This document shows, one piece after another, positions 18,357-27,273 of a stretch of DNA of 64,000 bases. The notes under the pieces are model-generated. The model was not told the DNA's origin and did no database searches. It was given only the letters and a program-made list of their open reading frames with translations. Position 1 is the stretch's first letter, and every line of letters starts with the position of its first letter. Origin of the DNA: Asaia bogorensis (GTDB taxonomy: Bacteria; Pseudomonadota; Alphaproteobacteria; Acetobacterales; Acetobacteraceae); NCBI RefSeq assembly GCF_900465345.1, contig NZ_UEGO01000010.1, forward strand, positions 124,001 to 188,000, read 5' to 3'. Made by a program: the position numbers and the translations under genes.

Positions 18357-19787
18357 TCAGCTGATGTCGAAACTGCTGGCTTTGAGATCGGTCACGCCCA
18401 TGAACGTCACTTTCATGTTGTTGTCGAGCATGATGGAGGTATTGCCGCCCGACACCGTTGCCGTGGCCAGAAGACTCTGCACAGCAGAGGCGGCATCTGC
18501 GGGCTTGTAGTTATACATGAAGAACTTGTTGCCATTGACGGCTGCAAAATCCGTGATCGTGATATCACCCGCCGTATGGCCAGCCAGCACCCCAAACGTG
18601 TTTGCAGCGGCACTACCGCCGGTTACAGTGGCAAAGGTCATCCCGTCATTGCCACTATATTGGGTACCGAACACAAAGTGATCCGAGGCTTCACTGCCGA
18701 TGACTGTCTGCTGACCTGCACCCGTCCAGGCTTCGAACGATCCCTTCGAAGATGAAGCATTGATCATTTCGGCGCTGCTGCTGCCAGATTGATTGCCAGT
18801 CCAAAGCGAGATCTTGTTGACATCCACTTGAGCATTAAGGCCATCAGCACCCCAGAGTGTTGCCTGATCTGCTGTGATATTGGTCGCACCGGTACCGGCA
18901 ATAAACTGGAGCGCACCATCGACACTCAGGGTCTGCCCGGAGCCATTCAGAACTGAGAGATTGCCCAAGGCTGAGACAGTATCGTTATGGGCACCCGAGA
19001 TCGTGCCGTTATTGCCAGAGAAAATGATGGTTGACCCCTGGCCAGCCTGTACGGTGCTGTCATTCCCAACCGTGATATGGCTGCCGCTCGTGGCTTGATC
19101 ACTTACAAGACTGTTGCTTCCCAGCGTCACGACCGAATTCCCACCTGTCAGTGTGAGCGATGTCTTGCCGCCCTCCTGTCCCGTTACCGTATCCTCTCCT
19201 TCCGAATAGACAGTGTTTACGCCTTTCTGGAGCTGGATAAGGTTTCGGCCGGTTCCAGCGTCAATCGAGTTGACGCCATTGGTGGCGAGAATGGTGTCGT
19301 TGCCTGTGCCGGTTACGATAGTCCAGCTGGCGCTTCTTGTGTTGCCGTTGAAATAGTTGTCGCCGGACAGACCGAGAAAACTGCCATCGCCGCTGCCCGC
19401 CTCGTAGGTCAGACCCGCCGTGCTGCCACCCAGGACAGAGAGGGTTGCTGTTGGCGTCAGGCCCGCGCCGTCAATGGTCACACGGTCGTTGAGCAATGTC
19501 TGGCCAGGCTGGCTGCCAGAACCGGCCCATCCACCAACGCCAATGAAATCATAGGTGCCGAGGGGGGCGAAGCTGCCACCGGTCGTAATCAGGCCCTCAA
19601 GCAATGCGCCGCTCGTAGTCGCCGTCTGGTTCGTCGACTCAGACAGGAGCACCGTAGTGAGAGTGTTACGGGTATAGGCATCAGCCATCTGCTGCGCATA
19701 GGTCTGCGCCAGCGCTTGCGCCTTGCCTCCCCCGACAGTGACCTGGATAGCCGTGCCGGATGTACCTACTATTGTAACAATGCTCAA
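18357..19787 (-). CDS. Large beta-repeat (RTX-like) surface or secreted protein
   Basis: A 476-residue Gly/Ser/Thr/Asn-rich protein without an N-terminal signal peptide. Degenerate nonapeptide-like blocks such as GTGNDTILATNGVNSIDAG and later ITVGNDSTVQAGQGSTIIFSG suggest a beta-roll or beta-helix; the acidic-aromatic end (TDLKASSFDIS) would suit a C-terminal type I secretion signal. This architecture is common in acetic acid bacteria but I cannot name a family. The start is TTG 19787 with GGAG 10 nt upstream. No secretion-system genes are adjacent, and the upstream 200 bp are AT-rich. Confidence 0.7.
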   Translation of the reverse strand: MSIVTIVGTSGTAIQVTVGGGKAQALAQTYAQQMADAYTRNTLTTVLLSESTNQTATTSGALLEGLITTGGSFAPLGTYDFIGVGGWAGSGSQPGQTLLNDRVTIDGAGLTPTATLSVLGGSTAGLTYEAGSGDGSFLGLSGDNYFNGNTRSASWTIVTGTGNDTILATNGVNSIDAGTGRNLIQLQKGVNTVYSEGEDTVTGQEGGKTSLTLTGGNSVVTLGSNSLVSDQATSGSHITVGNDSTVQAGQGSTIIFSGNNGTISGAHNDTVSALGNLSVLNGSGQTLSVDGALQFIAGTGATNITADQATLWGADGLNAQVDVNKISLWTGNQSGSSSAEMINASSSKGSFEAWTGAGQQTVIGSEASDHFVFGTQYSGNDGMTFATVTGGSAAANTFGVLAGHTAGDITITDFAAVNGNKFFMYNYKPADAASAVQSLLATATVSGGNTSIMLDNNMKVTFMGVTDLKASSFDIS

Positions 19788-19809
19788 ACGATTAATTCTC
19801 CATAGGGAA

Positions 19810-20005
19810 GCTCTTGGGTCCTAGGAGTTTTCGTTAAAGATCGCCATGTAACCAGGCCAGTTACGTTATTTTTAGATTTTTAATGCTCAGAAAGGGTGTG
19901 AAGTCGTTAAATTTCATAAAATTACGGAATAACACTCATATATTTATCGAAAATTCATCATTTTCGGCGCCGAGGCTGATTTTATACTGTTCTTGACTCA
20001 TCCGT
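19810..20005. other. AT-rich non-coding stretch upstream of the surface-protein gene
   Basis: About 200 bp, far richer in A/T than the roughly 60% GC surroundings (tracts such as TTATTTTTAGATTTTTAATG and CATATATTTATCG). No frame of note. It probably holds the surface-protein promoter and may be a silencing or bending region. Confidence 0.5.
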
Positions 20006-20009
20006 CATG

Positions 20010-20041
20010 AAAAAACCCTGCCGCGAAAAACGCGACAGGGT
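20010..20041 (-). terminator. Intrinsic terminator of dps
   Basis: On the minus strand CCCTGTCGCG-TTTTT-CGCGGCAGGG followed by TTTTTT; a ten-pair stem with one U-G, 37 nt after the dps stop. Confidence 0.9.
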
Positions 20042-20077
20042 CTCCGTATCTCTTCCCGTGGACAGGAAGGTGGATAC

Positions 20078-20614
20078 TCAGCGTGCGCCCTTGTGATCAC
20101 CATCGCGCATTTCGCCAGTCGGCTCCTGCGTATGGGCCTCAAGGAACCACAGATGCTTGTCGAGGGCACGAGAGGCTTCGGTGAACAGATCGGCCGTATC
20201 GGCGTCGCCGGCTTCATCCGTCACGTCGATGGATTCACGCACGTTGTTCGCAACCGTTGCGTAGCGGTCGATCAGGGCGGAGATATGATCGGCGATCTTG
20301 TAAACGTCAGTGGGGTAGGGCGTGCACGCCGAATTCTTGGAGACGTCCTGCACTGTGCCGTAGGCGGTGCCGCCGAGCTGCACGGCACGTTCGGCAACCT
20401 TGTCCACCAGATCGTCAACACTGTCACGGAAGCCATCGAGCATTTCGTGCACGCCGATGAACTGCGGCCCCTTGAGGTTCCAGTGTGCCTGCTTCGTGAT
20501 CAGCGCCAGGTCGATCAGATCGGCAAGGCGGGCATTGAGCGTTTCAATCGACACGGTCTTGGCGTTGGACTTCAGAGCATTCTGGGTCGTATGCATCGCG
20601 TGTTTCGTGGTCAT
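20078..20614 (-). CDS. dps: Dps-family ferritin-like DNA protection protein
   Basis: A 178-residue four-helix ferritin-like protein. The inter-subunit ferroxidase ligands are visible in ITKQAHWNLKGPQFIGVHEMLDGFRDSVDDLVDKVAERAVQLGG (His and the Asp/Glu set). The dodecamer oxidises Fe(II) with H2O2 and stores iron, and in many species binds DNA; the Lys-containing N-terminus (MTTKHAMHTTQNALKSNAKT) could do so here. The acidic C-terminal tail is longer than average. It complements OxyR/AhpCF in the same region. An intrinsic terminator follows. Confidence 0.94.
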   Translation of the reverse strand: MTTKHAMHTTQNALKSNAKTVSIETLNARLADLIDLALITKQAHWNLKGPQFIGVHEMLDGFRDSVDDLVDKVAERAVQLGGTAYGTVQDVSKNSACTPYPTDVYKIADHISALIDRYATVANNVRESIDVTDEAGDADTADLFTEASRALDKHLWFLEAHTQEPTGEMRDGDHKGAR

Positions 20615-20845
20615 TGATCTACCCTAACAAGTTTGATGTCGGACATTCGCGCAAAGCGATGAACTCCAAACGTGCCTGAGGGGAGCCGGTTGCGCTAAAG
20701 CCTCGTCAAACTGGGGCTCTTATTCATGTCGAATAGTTCATCATGGTGTGAGGGACGCGGTCGTCAATCACGGTAATTCCTGATGCTTTCCGAACCAGGT
20801 CCCGTCTCTCATACCTCGAATACTCAACGCTCTGATGCAGGCAGA

Positions 20846-21223
20846 TCACGCGAGAAACGAGACATGCGCGACAATGACCTTCCACGCAGCGTCCTGTCTG
20901 ATCCAGGTCTGGCTTTGACGTCCGATGCGCCCGTTGCGCAGATTGCGAAACACGATGGTGACACAACCCGCATCGGCACCAAGAGAAATGATGTCGCGGC
21001 GCAGGCGTTCACGGGGGGGAGCGCCACCTGTGCGTTCACGGCGGAACGCAGCGATTTCTTCCGGTCCGAAAAGGTTTTCAGTCGCGCCGAGGCGGATCAC
21101 GTTCGGTTGATTGCTGAACAACGCATCAAGGGTGGTGACATCATTTTGCGCCAGAGCCTCTTCGTATTGGTCCGAAGCTAGGGTAAGGGCAGAAATCGTC
21201 TCGGGGTATGCGGTAAGGTCCAT
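20846..21223 (-). CDS. AtzH-like / SnoaL-like (NTF2-fold) protein
   Basis: A 125-residue protein resembling the AtzH-like/DUF3225 subgroup of the NTF2-like superfamily: helical start (TISALTLASDQYEEALAQNDVTTLDALF), then PNVIRLGATENLFGPEEIAAFRRER and the closing strand pair GRQSQTWIRQDAAWKVIVAHVSFL. Members often accompany amide or ureide hydrolases, none of which is adjacent. ATG 21223 is preceded by AAGGG; an upstream Met at 21250 is less well placed. It diverges from an MFS transporter 50 bp away. Function not assigned. Confidence 0.75.
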   Translation of the reverse strand: MDLTAYPETISALTLASDQYEEALAQNDVTTLDALFSNQPNVIRLGATENLFGPEEIAAFRRERTGGAPPRERLRRDIISLGADAGCVTIVFRNLRNGRIGRQSQTWIRQDAAWKVIVAHVSFLA

Positions 21224-21273
21224 GGGCGCGCCCTTATTCACGGGAATCATTCTTCATACTGGCTGAGGGTGGC

Positions 21274-22485
21274 ATGAGCAGCTTGGGATCTGGCGATCTG
21301 GCTCGGTCGATGCGCGACATTCGCATCATATTTTTTAGTCTTGGGCTCGGGGCCTTTGCAATCGGCACGGCAGAATTTGCCGCGATGAGCCTTGTGCCCA
21401 TGATTGCCCATAGCTTTGGGGTGACCGATCCCGAGGCGGGTCATGCCATTGTGCTCTATGCGGCAGGCGTGTGCGTCGGGGCGCCGACCATTGCCCTTTT
21501 CAGCGCCGGGATCAGCCGACGCACCATGTTGATCAGCATGATGCTGCTTTATATGATCGGTAATGGTGTCAGTGCGATCGCACCGAACTATCTGCTGTTT
21601 CTGGCCTGCCGGTTCATCAGTGGTCTGCCGCATGGCGCCTATTTCGGCATTGCCGGCATTCTGGCTTCATCACTCGTGCCGCCTAACAAGCGCTCCCAGG
21701 CTGTGGGCCGTGTCATTCTGGGCCTGACCATTGCCACCATCGGTGGTGTGCCGCTGGCGAATGGTATCGGCCAGATTGTCGGCTGGCGCTGGGCTTTCGC
21801 CCTCATTGCCTTTCTGGCGCTGTGCACTGCCGTTCTGCTGAGTATCTTTGCTCCCAAGGATGCGCCGCGCAAGGATGCCAGTATTCTCAACGAATTCACG
21901 GCGCTCAAGCTGCGACAGGTCTGGCTGACGCTCGCCATCGGTGCGGTGGGCTTCGGCAGCGTGTTCTGCGTCTATACCTATCTCGCCTCGATCATGATCA
22001 ACGTCACGCAGGTGCCGGAATCCTATGTGCCGATCATGTTGGCGGTTTTCGGTGTGGGCATGACAATCGGCACGCTGGTCTGTGCCTGGCTTGCCGATCA
22101 CAAGATGATGCCAACCCTTGCGGGTGTGCTGCTCATGGGGGCGGCATCGATGGCGGGCTTTCCTGAGGCTGCGCATAAATTCATGCCTCTCGCCATCAAC
22201 GTGTTCATGATCGGTGCCAGCGGCGGTCTTGCCACTGTGGTGCAGGCGCGCTTGCTGACTGTGGCGGTTGGCGCGGAAGGTCTCGCCGCCGCACTGAACC
22301 AGAGTGCTTTCAACATCGCCAATGCGGTCGGACCATGGCTGGGTGGACTTGCCATCTCGGCTGGGCTTGGCTGGACGTCAGTTGGGTGGGTGGGGCTCGC
22401 GCTCTCGCTTGGCGGGTTCGGCATCTATGTGCTGAGCATTGCCGACGAATTCAGGACCAAGAAGAACAACATACCTCGCGTGTGA
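21274..22485 (+). CDS. Major facilitator superfamily transporter (AraJ/DHA1-like)
   Basis: A 403-residue twelve-helix MFS protein. Motifs of the drug:H+ antiporter-1/AraJ-like group are visible: GAFAIGTAEFAAMSLVPMIA in helix 1, RFISGLPHGAYFGIAGILASSLVPP in helices 4-5 (antiporter-type motif C-like GLTIATIGGVPLANGIGQIVGWRW) and a conserved SAFNIANAVGPWLGGLAI in helix 11. Such proteins export sugars or xenobiotics. The start ATG 21274 has GAGGGTGGC before it. It is divergent from the SnoaL-like gene and convergent with a glycosyltransferase gene. Confidence 0.88.
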   Translation: MSSLGSGDLARSMRDIRIIFFSLGLGAFAIGTAEFAAMSLVPMIAHSFGVTDPEAGHAIVLYAAGVCVGAPTIALFSAGISRRTMLISMMLLYMIGNGVSAIAPNYLLFLACRFISGLPHGAYFGIAGILASSLVPPNKRSQAVGRVILGLTIATIGGVPLANGIGQIVGWRWAFALIAFLALCTAVLLSIFAPKDAPRKDASILNEFTALKLRQVWLTLAIGAVGFGSVFCVYTYLASIMINVTQVPESYVPIMLAVFGVGMTIGTLVCAWLADHKMMPTLAGVLLMGAASMAGFPEAAHKFMPLAINVFMIGASGGLATVVQARLLTVAVGAEGLAAALNQSAFNIANAVGPWLGGLAISAGLGWTSVGWVGLALSLGGFGIYVLSIADEFRTKKNNIPRV

Positions 22486-22491
22486 GCCGGG

Positions 22492-22518
22492 GCGGGAGAG
22501 GGGAACACCCTCTCTCGC
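22492..22518. terminator. Hairpin between convergent MFS and glycosyltransferase genes
   Basis: GCGGGAGAGGG-GAACA-CCCTCTCTCGC, an 11-pair stem including one G-U, 6 nt after the MFS stop. No T-run. Confidence 0.6.
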
Positions 22519-22567
22519 GGGCAAGCGCCTTGTCACGGGCGCGAGCCCTTCATGCGGGTAGTCCCGA

Positions 22568-25072
22568 TCAGGTGCGCTGGGGATCGACCAGATCGAAGAA
22601 GGGCTGGAGATCGACGGTGAAGAAGCGCGGATAGGCGGGGTCGCGTTCATAGAGCGGGTGTCCGGCCCAGCGCTGCTGCATGACCTGCCCTTCCTCGAAG
22701 AAGCGCGCTTCCTGCTCCGGCACATCATCCGAGCCTCGTGAGACGCTCTCATGGTGCCAGGCCAGTGCCTCGGCACAATAGATGATGCGATGACCGGCCG
22801 ACCGGATCCTGAGGCAAAGATCGACATCGTTATAGGCGATCTTCAGATGGGTCTCATCGAACTGCCCGACCTCCTCGAAAACCGACCGATTCACGAGCAT
22901 GCAGGCGGCGGTGACCGCCGTAACTTCATGGCTGAGCAGGATACGACCGATATAGCCGTAATCCTCGGGGCCGCAGCCGCGATGGGCATGGGCCCCCACG
23001 CCAGCAGGGCCAACCACGACACCGGCATGCTGTATGGTCTGGTTGGGATAGAGCAGGCGCGCCCCAACGGCGGCAACGCCCGTATCGGCCAGTGCCTCGT
23101 TCATCATCAGGCGCAGCCAGTTGGGGTGTTCGACGAACACATCATTGTTCATGAACACAAGATAGTCGGACCGGCATCCGGCCGCGGCAAGGTTGTTGAG
23201 CCTCGAATAGTTGAAAGGCTCCTCCACTGTCAGAAAGCGGATATTGGGATGGCTGCCAAACTCACGCATGAAGGCGTGTGCCTCTGGCGTGACTGACCAG
23301 TTATCGATCAGGACAATCTCGAAATCCGGATAATCCGTGCGTTCCAGCAGGGTTTCCAGGCAGCGGCGCGTGATGTCGATCTGATCCTTGAACGGGATGA
23401 TGATCGAGACACTGGGGACGGCATCGAGCCGCCAGTCCACCCGGTACAGGGTAAGGCCATTGATGGATGAGACATCGGCCGAGAAGCCCCGACGTGTCAG
23501 ATGGTCCGAGACGGCCTTCACCCCGGCGGCAATGGCGTAATTCTTGTTGCCCACCGTCACCGCGGTCGAATTGGGCGTCATGCGCCAGTGATAGAGCAGT
23601 TCTGACACATGGGCGATGCGATCATGAGGAACGGTTTCACAGGCACGCAGCATGAAATCGTGATCCTGCGCACCATCATATTCGGCGCGCAATGGGCCGA
23701 TGGCGCGCATGGTCGCGGTTTCAACCATCGTGAGATGGCAGATATAGTTGCAGCCCAGCAGGTAGCGGTAGTTGAAATCAGGCTTGAAATTGGGGGATTG
23801 CCAGTTATTGGCCAGATCAACCTTGTCCTCATCTGAATAGATGATGAGCGCATTGCTCTCTTGTGCCTTGCGCAGCATGACTTCAAGCGCAACATCGACC
23901 AGCATATCGTCATGGTCGAAAAACACTGTGTAGGCGCCCCTGGCAGCTTCCATGCCAGCATTGGTAGCGCCGGAAATTCCCTGGTTTTCCGCAAGCGGGA
24001 GAACGCGGATACGGCTGTCCCTGGCGGCATATTCCTCCATCAGCGCTGTCGTCTGGGGGCAGACCATGCCGTCATCAATCAGGAGAAGTTCCCAGTTGCG
24101 ATAGGTCTGGTTCAGGACCGAGTTGATGGCGGTGACATAGTCTGCCTTCAGAGGCTTGTAGGTAGGGCAAAGGATGCTGATCAGCGGTTCATCTGCCAGC
24201 GGGGCCTTGACGCGCATGAGTGCTGTACGTTCGCGCAGGGCCGGGTAATAGAGCGAGGCCCAGCGGTCATAATTGCCGAGATTATATCCTGCCTGGGGGA
24301 TGGCAGCGCGTATCTCGGTGCGCAGCTTGGTCAGTTCGCGGTGCAGGCGGTCGATTGTCTCGGCAATATCGAGAAGGCGCGTCTCAAGCGCGTCATCGGC
24401 AATCGAGCTTGTGAACGGGCTGCCCATGAGGTGTTCACCCTCGGGCATGACCTTGACCGAAAAGCTTCTGGGGGAGGAGCCGCGAAAGCGCTGCGGGATG
24501 GGAATTTCGAAGCCGCAATTCGGATTGCAGCCCACGGCGGCGGCAACGTCACCACGATACCGATCGGCACGCACCTGTGCGACCAGGACATTATTGGCTG
24601 TCACCGAAACAATGCAGTCACCGCGCCACTCTGCATCTTCCGGCATCTTTTGCAGGATCCAGCCCTTGAGAGCTCCCTGCTTGATGCCATCGACGCAGCT
24701 TGTGTATTCAGGTCTGGCTTTTATAGTAAATTTATGAACTAAACCTTTTCCTTCTTGTAAAGAATCGTCTTGTATGGGTAATGATGACCGATCCTGGAAG
24801 CGTATGGATAATTCATGCTGTGCGCCATCCATGAATCTTGCAGGAATGGAGAAGGTGAAACCCAGTCGATCGTGCGGTGTTCTCAAGGCATTCTGCACGT
24901 CGCTGCGTGACTGATCCGCTAGAATCTGCGCGATTTCCTGTCCGTCGATCAGGACATGAAGCCGCACGGGGGTCGAGGGATCGAGCCGATTGACGGCCCA
25001 GCCAATTATGGTCTCGTTCTGGAGGCCATCACAGTAACCAATAAAAGGGCTGTTGGGTGGGGCAGTTTGCAT
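22568..25072 (-). CDS. Large family-2 glycosyltransferase with two catalytic domains
   Basis: An 834-residue protein with three parts. Residues 1-250 form a beta-rich module in two repeats (GYCDGLQNETIIGWAVNRLDP and SCVDGIKQGALKGWILQKMP), probably carbohydrate- or surface-associated. A first GT-A domain begins near 290 (PLISILCPTYKPLKADYVTAINSVLNQTY) with a DxD-like FFDHDD. A second GT-A domain begins near 560 (PSVSIIIPFKDQIDITRRCLETLLERTDYPDFEIVLIDN) with FMNNDV and a GAxLLYPNxxIQHAGVVVG block typical of O-antigen/rhamnan-type transferases. ATG 25072 is preferred to TTG 25090. It may build surface polysaccharide. Confidence 0.88.
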   Translation of the reverse strand: MQTAPPNSPFIGYCDGLQNETIIGWAVNRLDPSTPVRLHVLIDGQEIAQILADQSRSDVQNALRTPHDRLGFTFSIPARFMDGAQHELSIRFQDRSSLPIQDDSLQEGKGLVHKFTIKARPEYTSCVDGIKQGALKGWILQKMPEDAEWRGDCIVSVTANNVLVAQVRADRYRGDVAAAVGCNPNCGFEIPIPQRFRGSSPRSFSVKVMPEGEHLMGSPFTSSIADDALETRLLDIAETIDRLHRELTKLRTEIRAAIPQAGYNLGNYDRWASLYYPALRERTALMRVKAPLADEPLISILCPTYKPLKADYVTAINSVLNQTYRNWELLLIDDGMVCPQTTALMEEYAARDSRIRVLPLAENQGISGATNAGMEAARGAYTVFFDHDDMLVDVALEVMLRKAQESNALIIYSDEDKVDLANNWQSPNFKPDFNYRYLLGCNYICHLTMVETATMRAIGPLRAEYDGAQDHDFMLRACETVPHDRIAHVSELLYHWRMTPNSTAVTVGNKNYAIAAGVKAVSDHLTRRGFSADVSSINGLTLYRVDWRLDAVPSVSIIIPFKDQIDITRRCLETLLERTDYPDFEIVLIDNWSVTPEAHAFMREFGSHPNIRFLTVEEPFNYSRLNNLAAAGCRSDYLVFMNNDVFVEHPNWLRLMMNEALADTGVAAVGARLLYPNQTIQHAGVVVGPAGVGAHAHRGCGPEDYGYIGRILLSHEVTAVTAACMLVNRSVFEEVGQFDETHLKIAYNDVDLCLRIRSAGHRIIYCAEALAWHHESVSRGSDDVPEQEARFFEEGQVMQQRWAGHPLYERDPAYPRFFTVDLQPFFDLVDPQRT

Positions 25073-25222
25073 AGTCTGTTTCTCTTGCAAGTCGCATCGG
25101 TGACCTCATGGCGGTCATTGATGTCAGCAATGCCGCAGTTACACCGACATGGCTAGGTAAATACCTGTCATTAGTTATCTAGGAGATGTTTCATTACATT
25201 CTTTCCCAGGATACGCGTCGTC

Positions 25223-26161
25223 ATGATGCAGCGTGATGAGGGAAGCATGCTCATGGCATGGCTGTCGTATTATGGTCGGGTGTTCGGTCTTCCGAATCTC
25301 ACGATCTTCGACAACGGGTCGCGTGATCCCCTGACATTGCATCTCCTAGCACAGGCTCAACGCTGCGGTGTCACCGTCAGACGGGACCGTGATGACCCGG
25401 CTGATTTCCACGGCAAGGGTCTCCATTTTGCGGAGCAGATACGCGAGTGGGATCGCAGTTCATCCTACGATTTCGCCTTGCCTGTCGACTGCGATGAATT
25501 CCTGACGGTTGTGGGCGACGAGGGTCTCTCGACCGATCCGGATTGCATCAGACGGGAATTTGCGAGGCATATCGGTGAGAAAAGGGCTCTGCGTATTGCT
25601 ACGTCCCTGTTTAATATTCCTGGAAGACCTGGCTGGTTTGCTGTCGATTCCGGTTTCTTCAAGGGCTTTGTGCCTGCAGGCTGCGTCGGAGTGGTTGATA
25701 ATGGACAGCACAATCCGTCATCACTCATGGCGCCAGGCTATGCCCTGACACGCTTTACCTATCTCCACTGGCACAATCACGATTATGGTGAGATGCAACG
25801 CCGTGCGCGACGCAAGCTCACGAATTCACTTCTCGACCCCGATGATCGCAGTGCCTTGCTGCGCTACGCGGCAACACCCAATCTGCCCGGACGCCACCTT
25901 GTAAACGTGCTTCTGGAAGATGAGAGGCACTTTCTGGCCCGATATGAGGGGCTCCTTCATGTCTATATACCATGGGCAAAATCAGCATCCTCCCTCCCGG
26001 TTCATGTGGAGAACGGGCCGATCCTGTTTCAGGATCACGCCATGACGAAGCCCTGGGCAGGCGAGGCCTATATGGTATCACAGCCTGATGTGATGGATTG
26101 GTCTCCCGGCCCCTTGATGCATTATCTGCTTCACGGCTGGGCCGAGGGGCGCAGCTTCTGA
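25223..26161 (+). CDS. Glycosyltransferase (family 2/92-like)
   Basis: A 312-residue protein related to GT-A enzymes of the family 92 / 'glycosyl transferase family 2' group: MMQRDEGSMLMAWLSYYGRVFGLPNLTIFDNGS is their N-terminal pattern and VDCDEF the metal-binding DxD. The end LLHGWAEGRSF is a short motif often found at the C-terminus of rhizobial-type surface glycosyltransferases. The true start is uncertain: the open frame extends upstream through ...TFFPRIRVV to a good GGAG site at 25182-25185 without ATG/GTG/TTG. It is divergent from the large transferase and probably belongs to the same polysaccharide function. Confidence 0.75.
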   Translation: MMQRDEGSMLMAWLSYYGRVFGLPNLTIFDNGSRDPLTLHLLAQAQRCGVTVRRDRDDPADFHGKGLHFAEQIREWDRSSSYDFALPVDCDEFLTVVGDEGLSTDPDCIRREFARHIGEKRALRIATSLFNIPGRPGWFAVDSGFFKGFVPAGCVGVVDNGQHNPSSLMAPGYALTRFTYLHWHNHDYGEMQRRARRKLTNSLLDPDDRSALLRYAATPNLPGRHLVNVLLEDERHFLARYEGLLHVYIPWAKSASSLPVHVENGPILFQDHAMTKPWAGEAYMVSQPDVMDWSPGPLMHYLLHGWAEGRSF

Positions 26162-26163
26162 CC

Positions 26164-26181
26164 CTGTCATGAAATATTCAC
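26164..26181 (+). promoter_or_regulatory. Pho-box-like site upstream of pstC
   Basis: CTGTCAT-GAAA-TATTCAC: first 7-mer is an exact PhoB repeat and the second matches 4 of 7, with the correct 4-bp spacing. It lies 3 bp after the glycosyltransferase stop and 118 bp before the chosen pstC start. Confidence 0.55.
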
Positions 26182-26298
26182 AGGCCTGCCATGAACAGGC
26201 TTGTTGTCTCACAGGGGCTGGAAAGCTACACGACAGACTGGCAGAAGATGCCTTTGACCTCTGTCACCGCCTTGTTTGAGCCAGGACGCAACGACCGT

Positions 26299-27273
26299 AT
26301 GACTAGTGCTGCCGCGCCGCGGACCCAGCCTGCACCGCTCCAGGAAGCCCGGAAAACCCCGTTCTGGAAGGGCGATCGTCTCTTCCGGCTGCTGGTGGGG
26401 GCGTGCGCCCTGCTGGTGCTCGTATCGTTGGGCGGGCTTGTTCTGACCATGGCGATGGGAGGCAGCAAGGCCTTCAGCACCTTTGGTGCAGGCTTTGCCT
26501 TTCACGATGTGTGGAACCCCGTCACCAATGAATACGGTGCCCTGGCTCCCGTATTCGGCACAATCGGCTCGACGCTCATCGCCATCCTGATCGGTGTGCC
26601 GCTGGCCTTCGGGGCGGCATTCTGGCTGACCAATATTGCACCGCCCATGGTGGCAGGTGTGGTCGGGACTGCCGTACAGCTTCTCGCCGCGGTACCCTCG
26701 ATCATCTTCGGTATGTGGGGCTTCTTCATTGTCGTGCCCTTCATGGCGCAGCATGTGCAGCCTTTCTTCCGGCATCATTTCGGCCATGTGCCTGGCATAC
26801 GCTGGCTCGTGCATGGCGCACCGTTCGGTTATGGCCTGCTGACGGGTGGGCTCGTTCTGGCTGTCATGATCACACCCTTCGTGACGGCCGTGATGCGTGA
26901 CGTGTTTGCAGTCATGCCGCCCATGCTCAAGGAAAGCGCCTACGGGCTGGGCGCCACACGCTGGGAGGTCATGCGCCGGGTGATCGTGCCCTGGTCGCGC
27001 GCCGGTATGATCGGTGGTGTGGTGCTCGGCATGGGTCGAGCTCTCGGCGAGACCATGGCGGTTACCTTCGTCATCGGCAATGCCAATACGATCGGCTGGT
27101 CACTGTTTGCGCCACGCAACACGGTGGCTTCTCTCGTAGCGCTCGAATTTCCCGAGAGTGCGGCAGGCAGCCTCAAGCTCTCCTCACTTCTGGCTCTGGG
27201 TTTCATCCTGATGCTGCTGTCCTTCACCACGCTCGCGATTGCACGCTGGCTGCTGCGGGAGAAACGGGCATGA
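26299..27273 (+). CDS. pstC: Phosphate ABC transporter permease PstC
   Basis: A 324-residue inner-membrane permease of the high-affinity phosphate importer. Six or more helices are apparent, with an N-terminal span (LLVGACALLVLVSLGGLVL), a periplasmic loop and the cytoplasmic EAA motif KESAYGLGATRWEVMRRVIVPWSRAGMIGGVVLGMGRALGETMAV that docks PstB. ATG 26299 is preferred because an AGGA site precedes it and the upstream 36 codons look non-conserved; the frame remains open to 26191. Its stop overlaps pstA by 4 bp. A Pho-box-like site lies upstream. Confidence 0.94.
   Translation: MTSAAAPRTQPAPLQEARKTPFWKGDRLFRLLVGACALLVLVSLGGLVLTMAMGGSKAFSTFGAGFAFHDVWNPVTNEYGALAPVFGTIGSTLIAILIGVPLAFGAAFWLTNIAPPMVAGVVGTAVQLLAAVPSIIFGMWGFFIVVPFMAQHVQPFFRHHFGHVPGIRWLVHGAPFGYGLLTGGLVLAVMITPFVTAVMRDVFAVMPPMLKESAYGLGATRWEVMRRVIVPWSRAGMIGGVVLGMGRALGETMAVTFVIGNANTIGWSLFAPRNTVASLVALEFPESAAGSLKLSSLLALGFILMLLSFTTLAIARWLLREKRA

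Noticed and set aside
19077-19805. 242-codon plus-strand frame
   Set aside because: Antisense to the repeat-rich surface protein; no ribosome site and unnatural composition.
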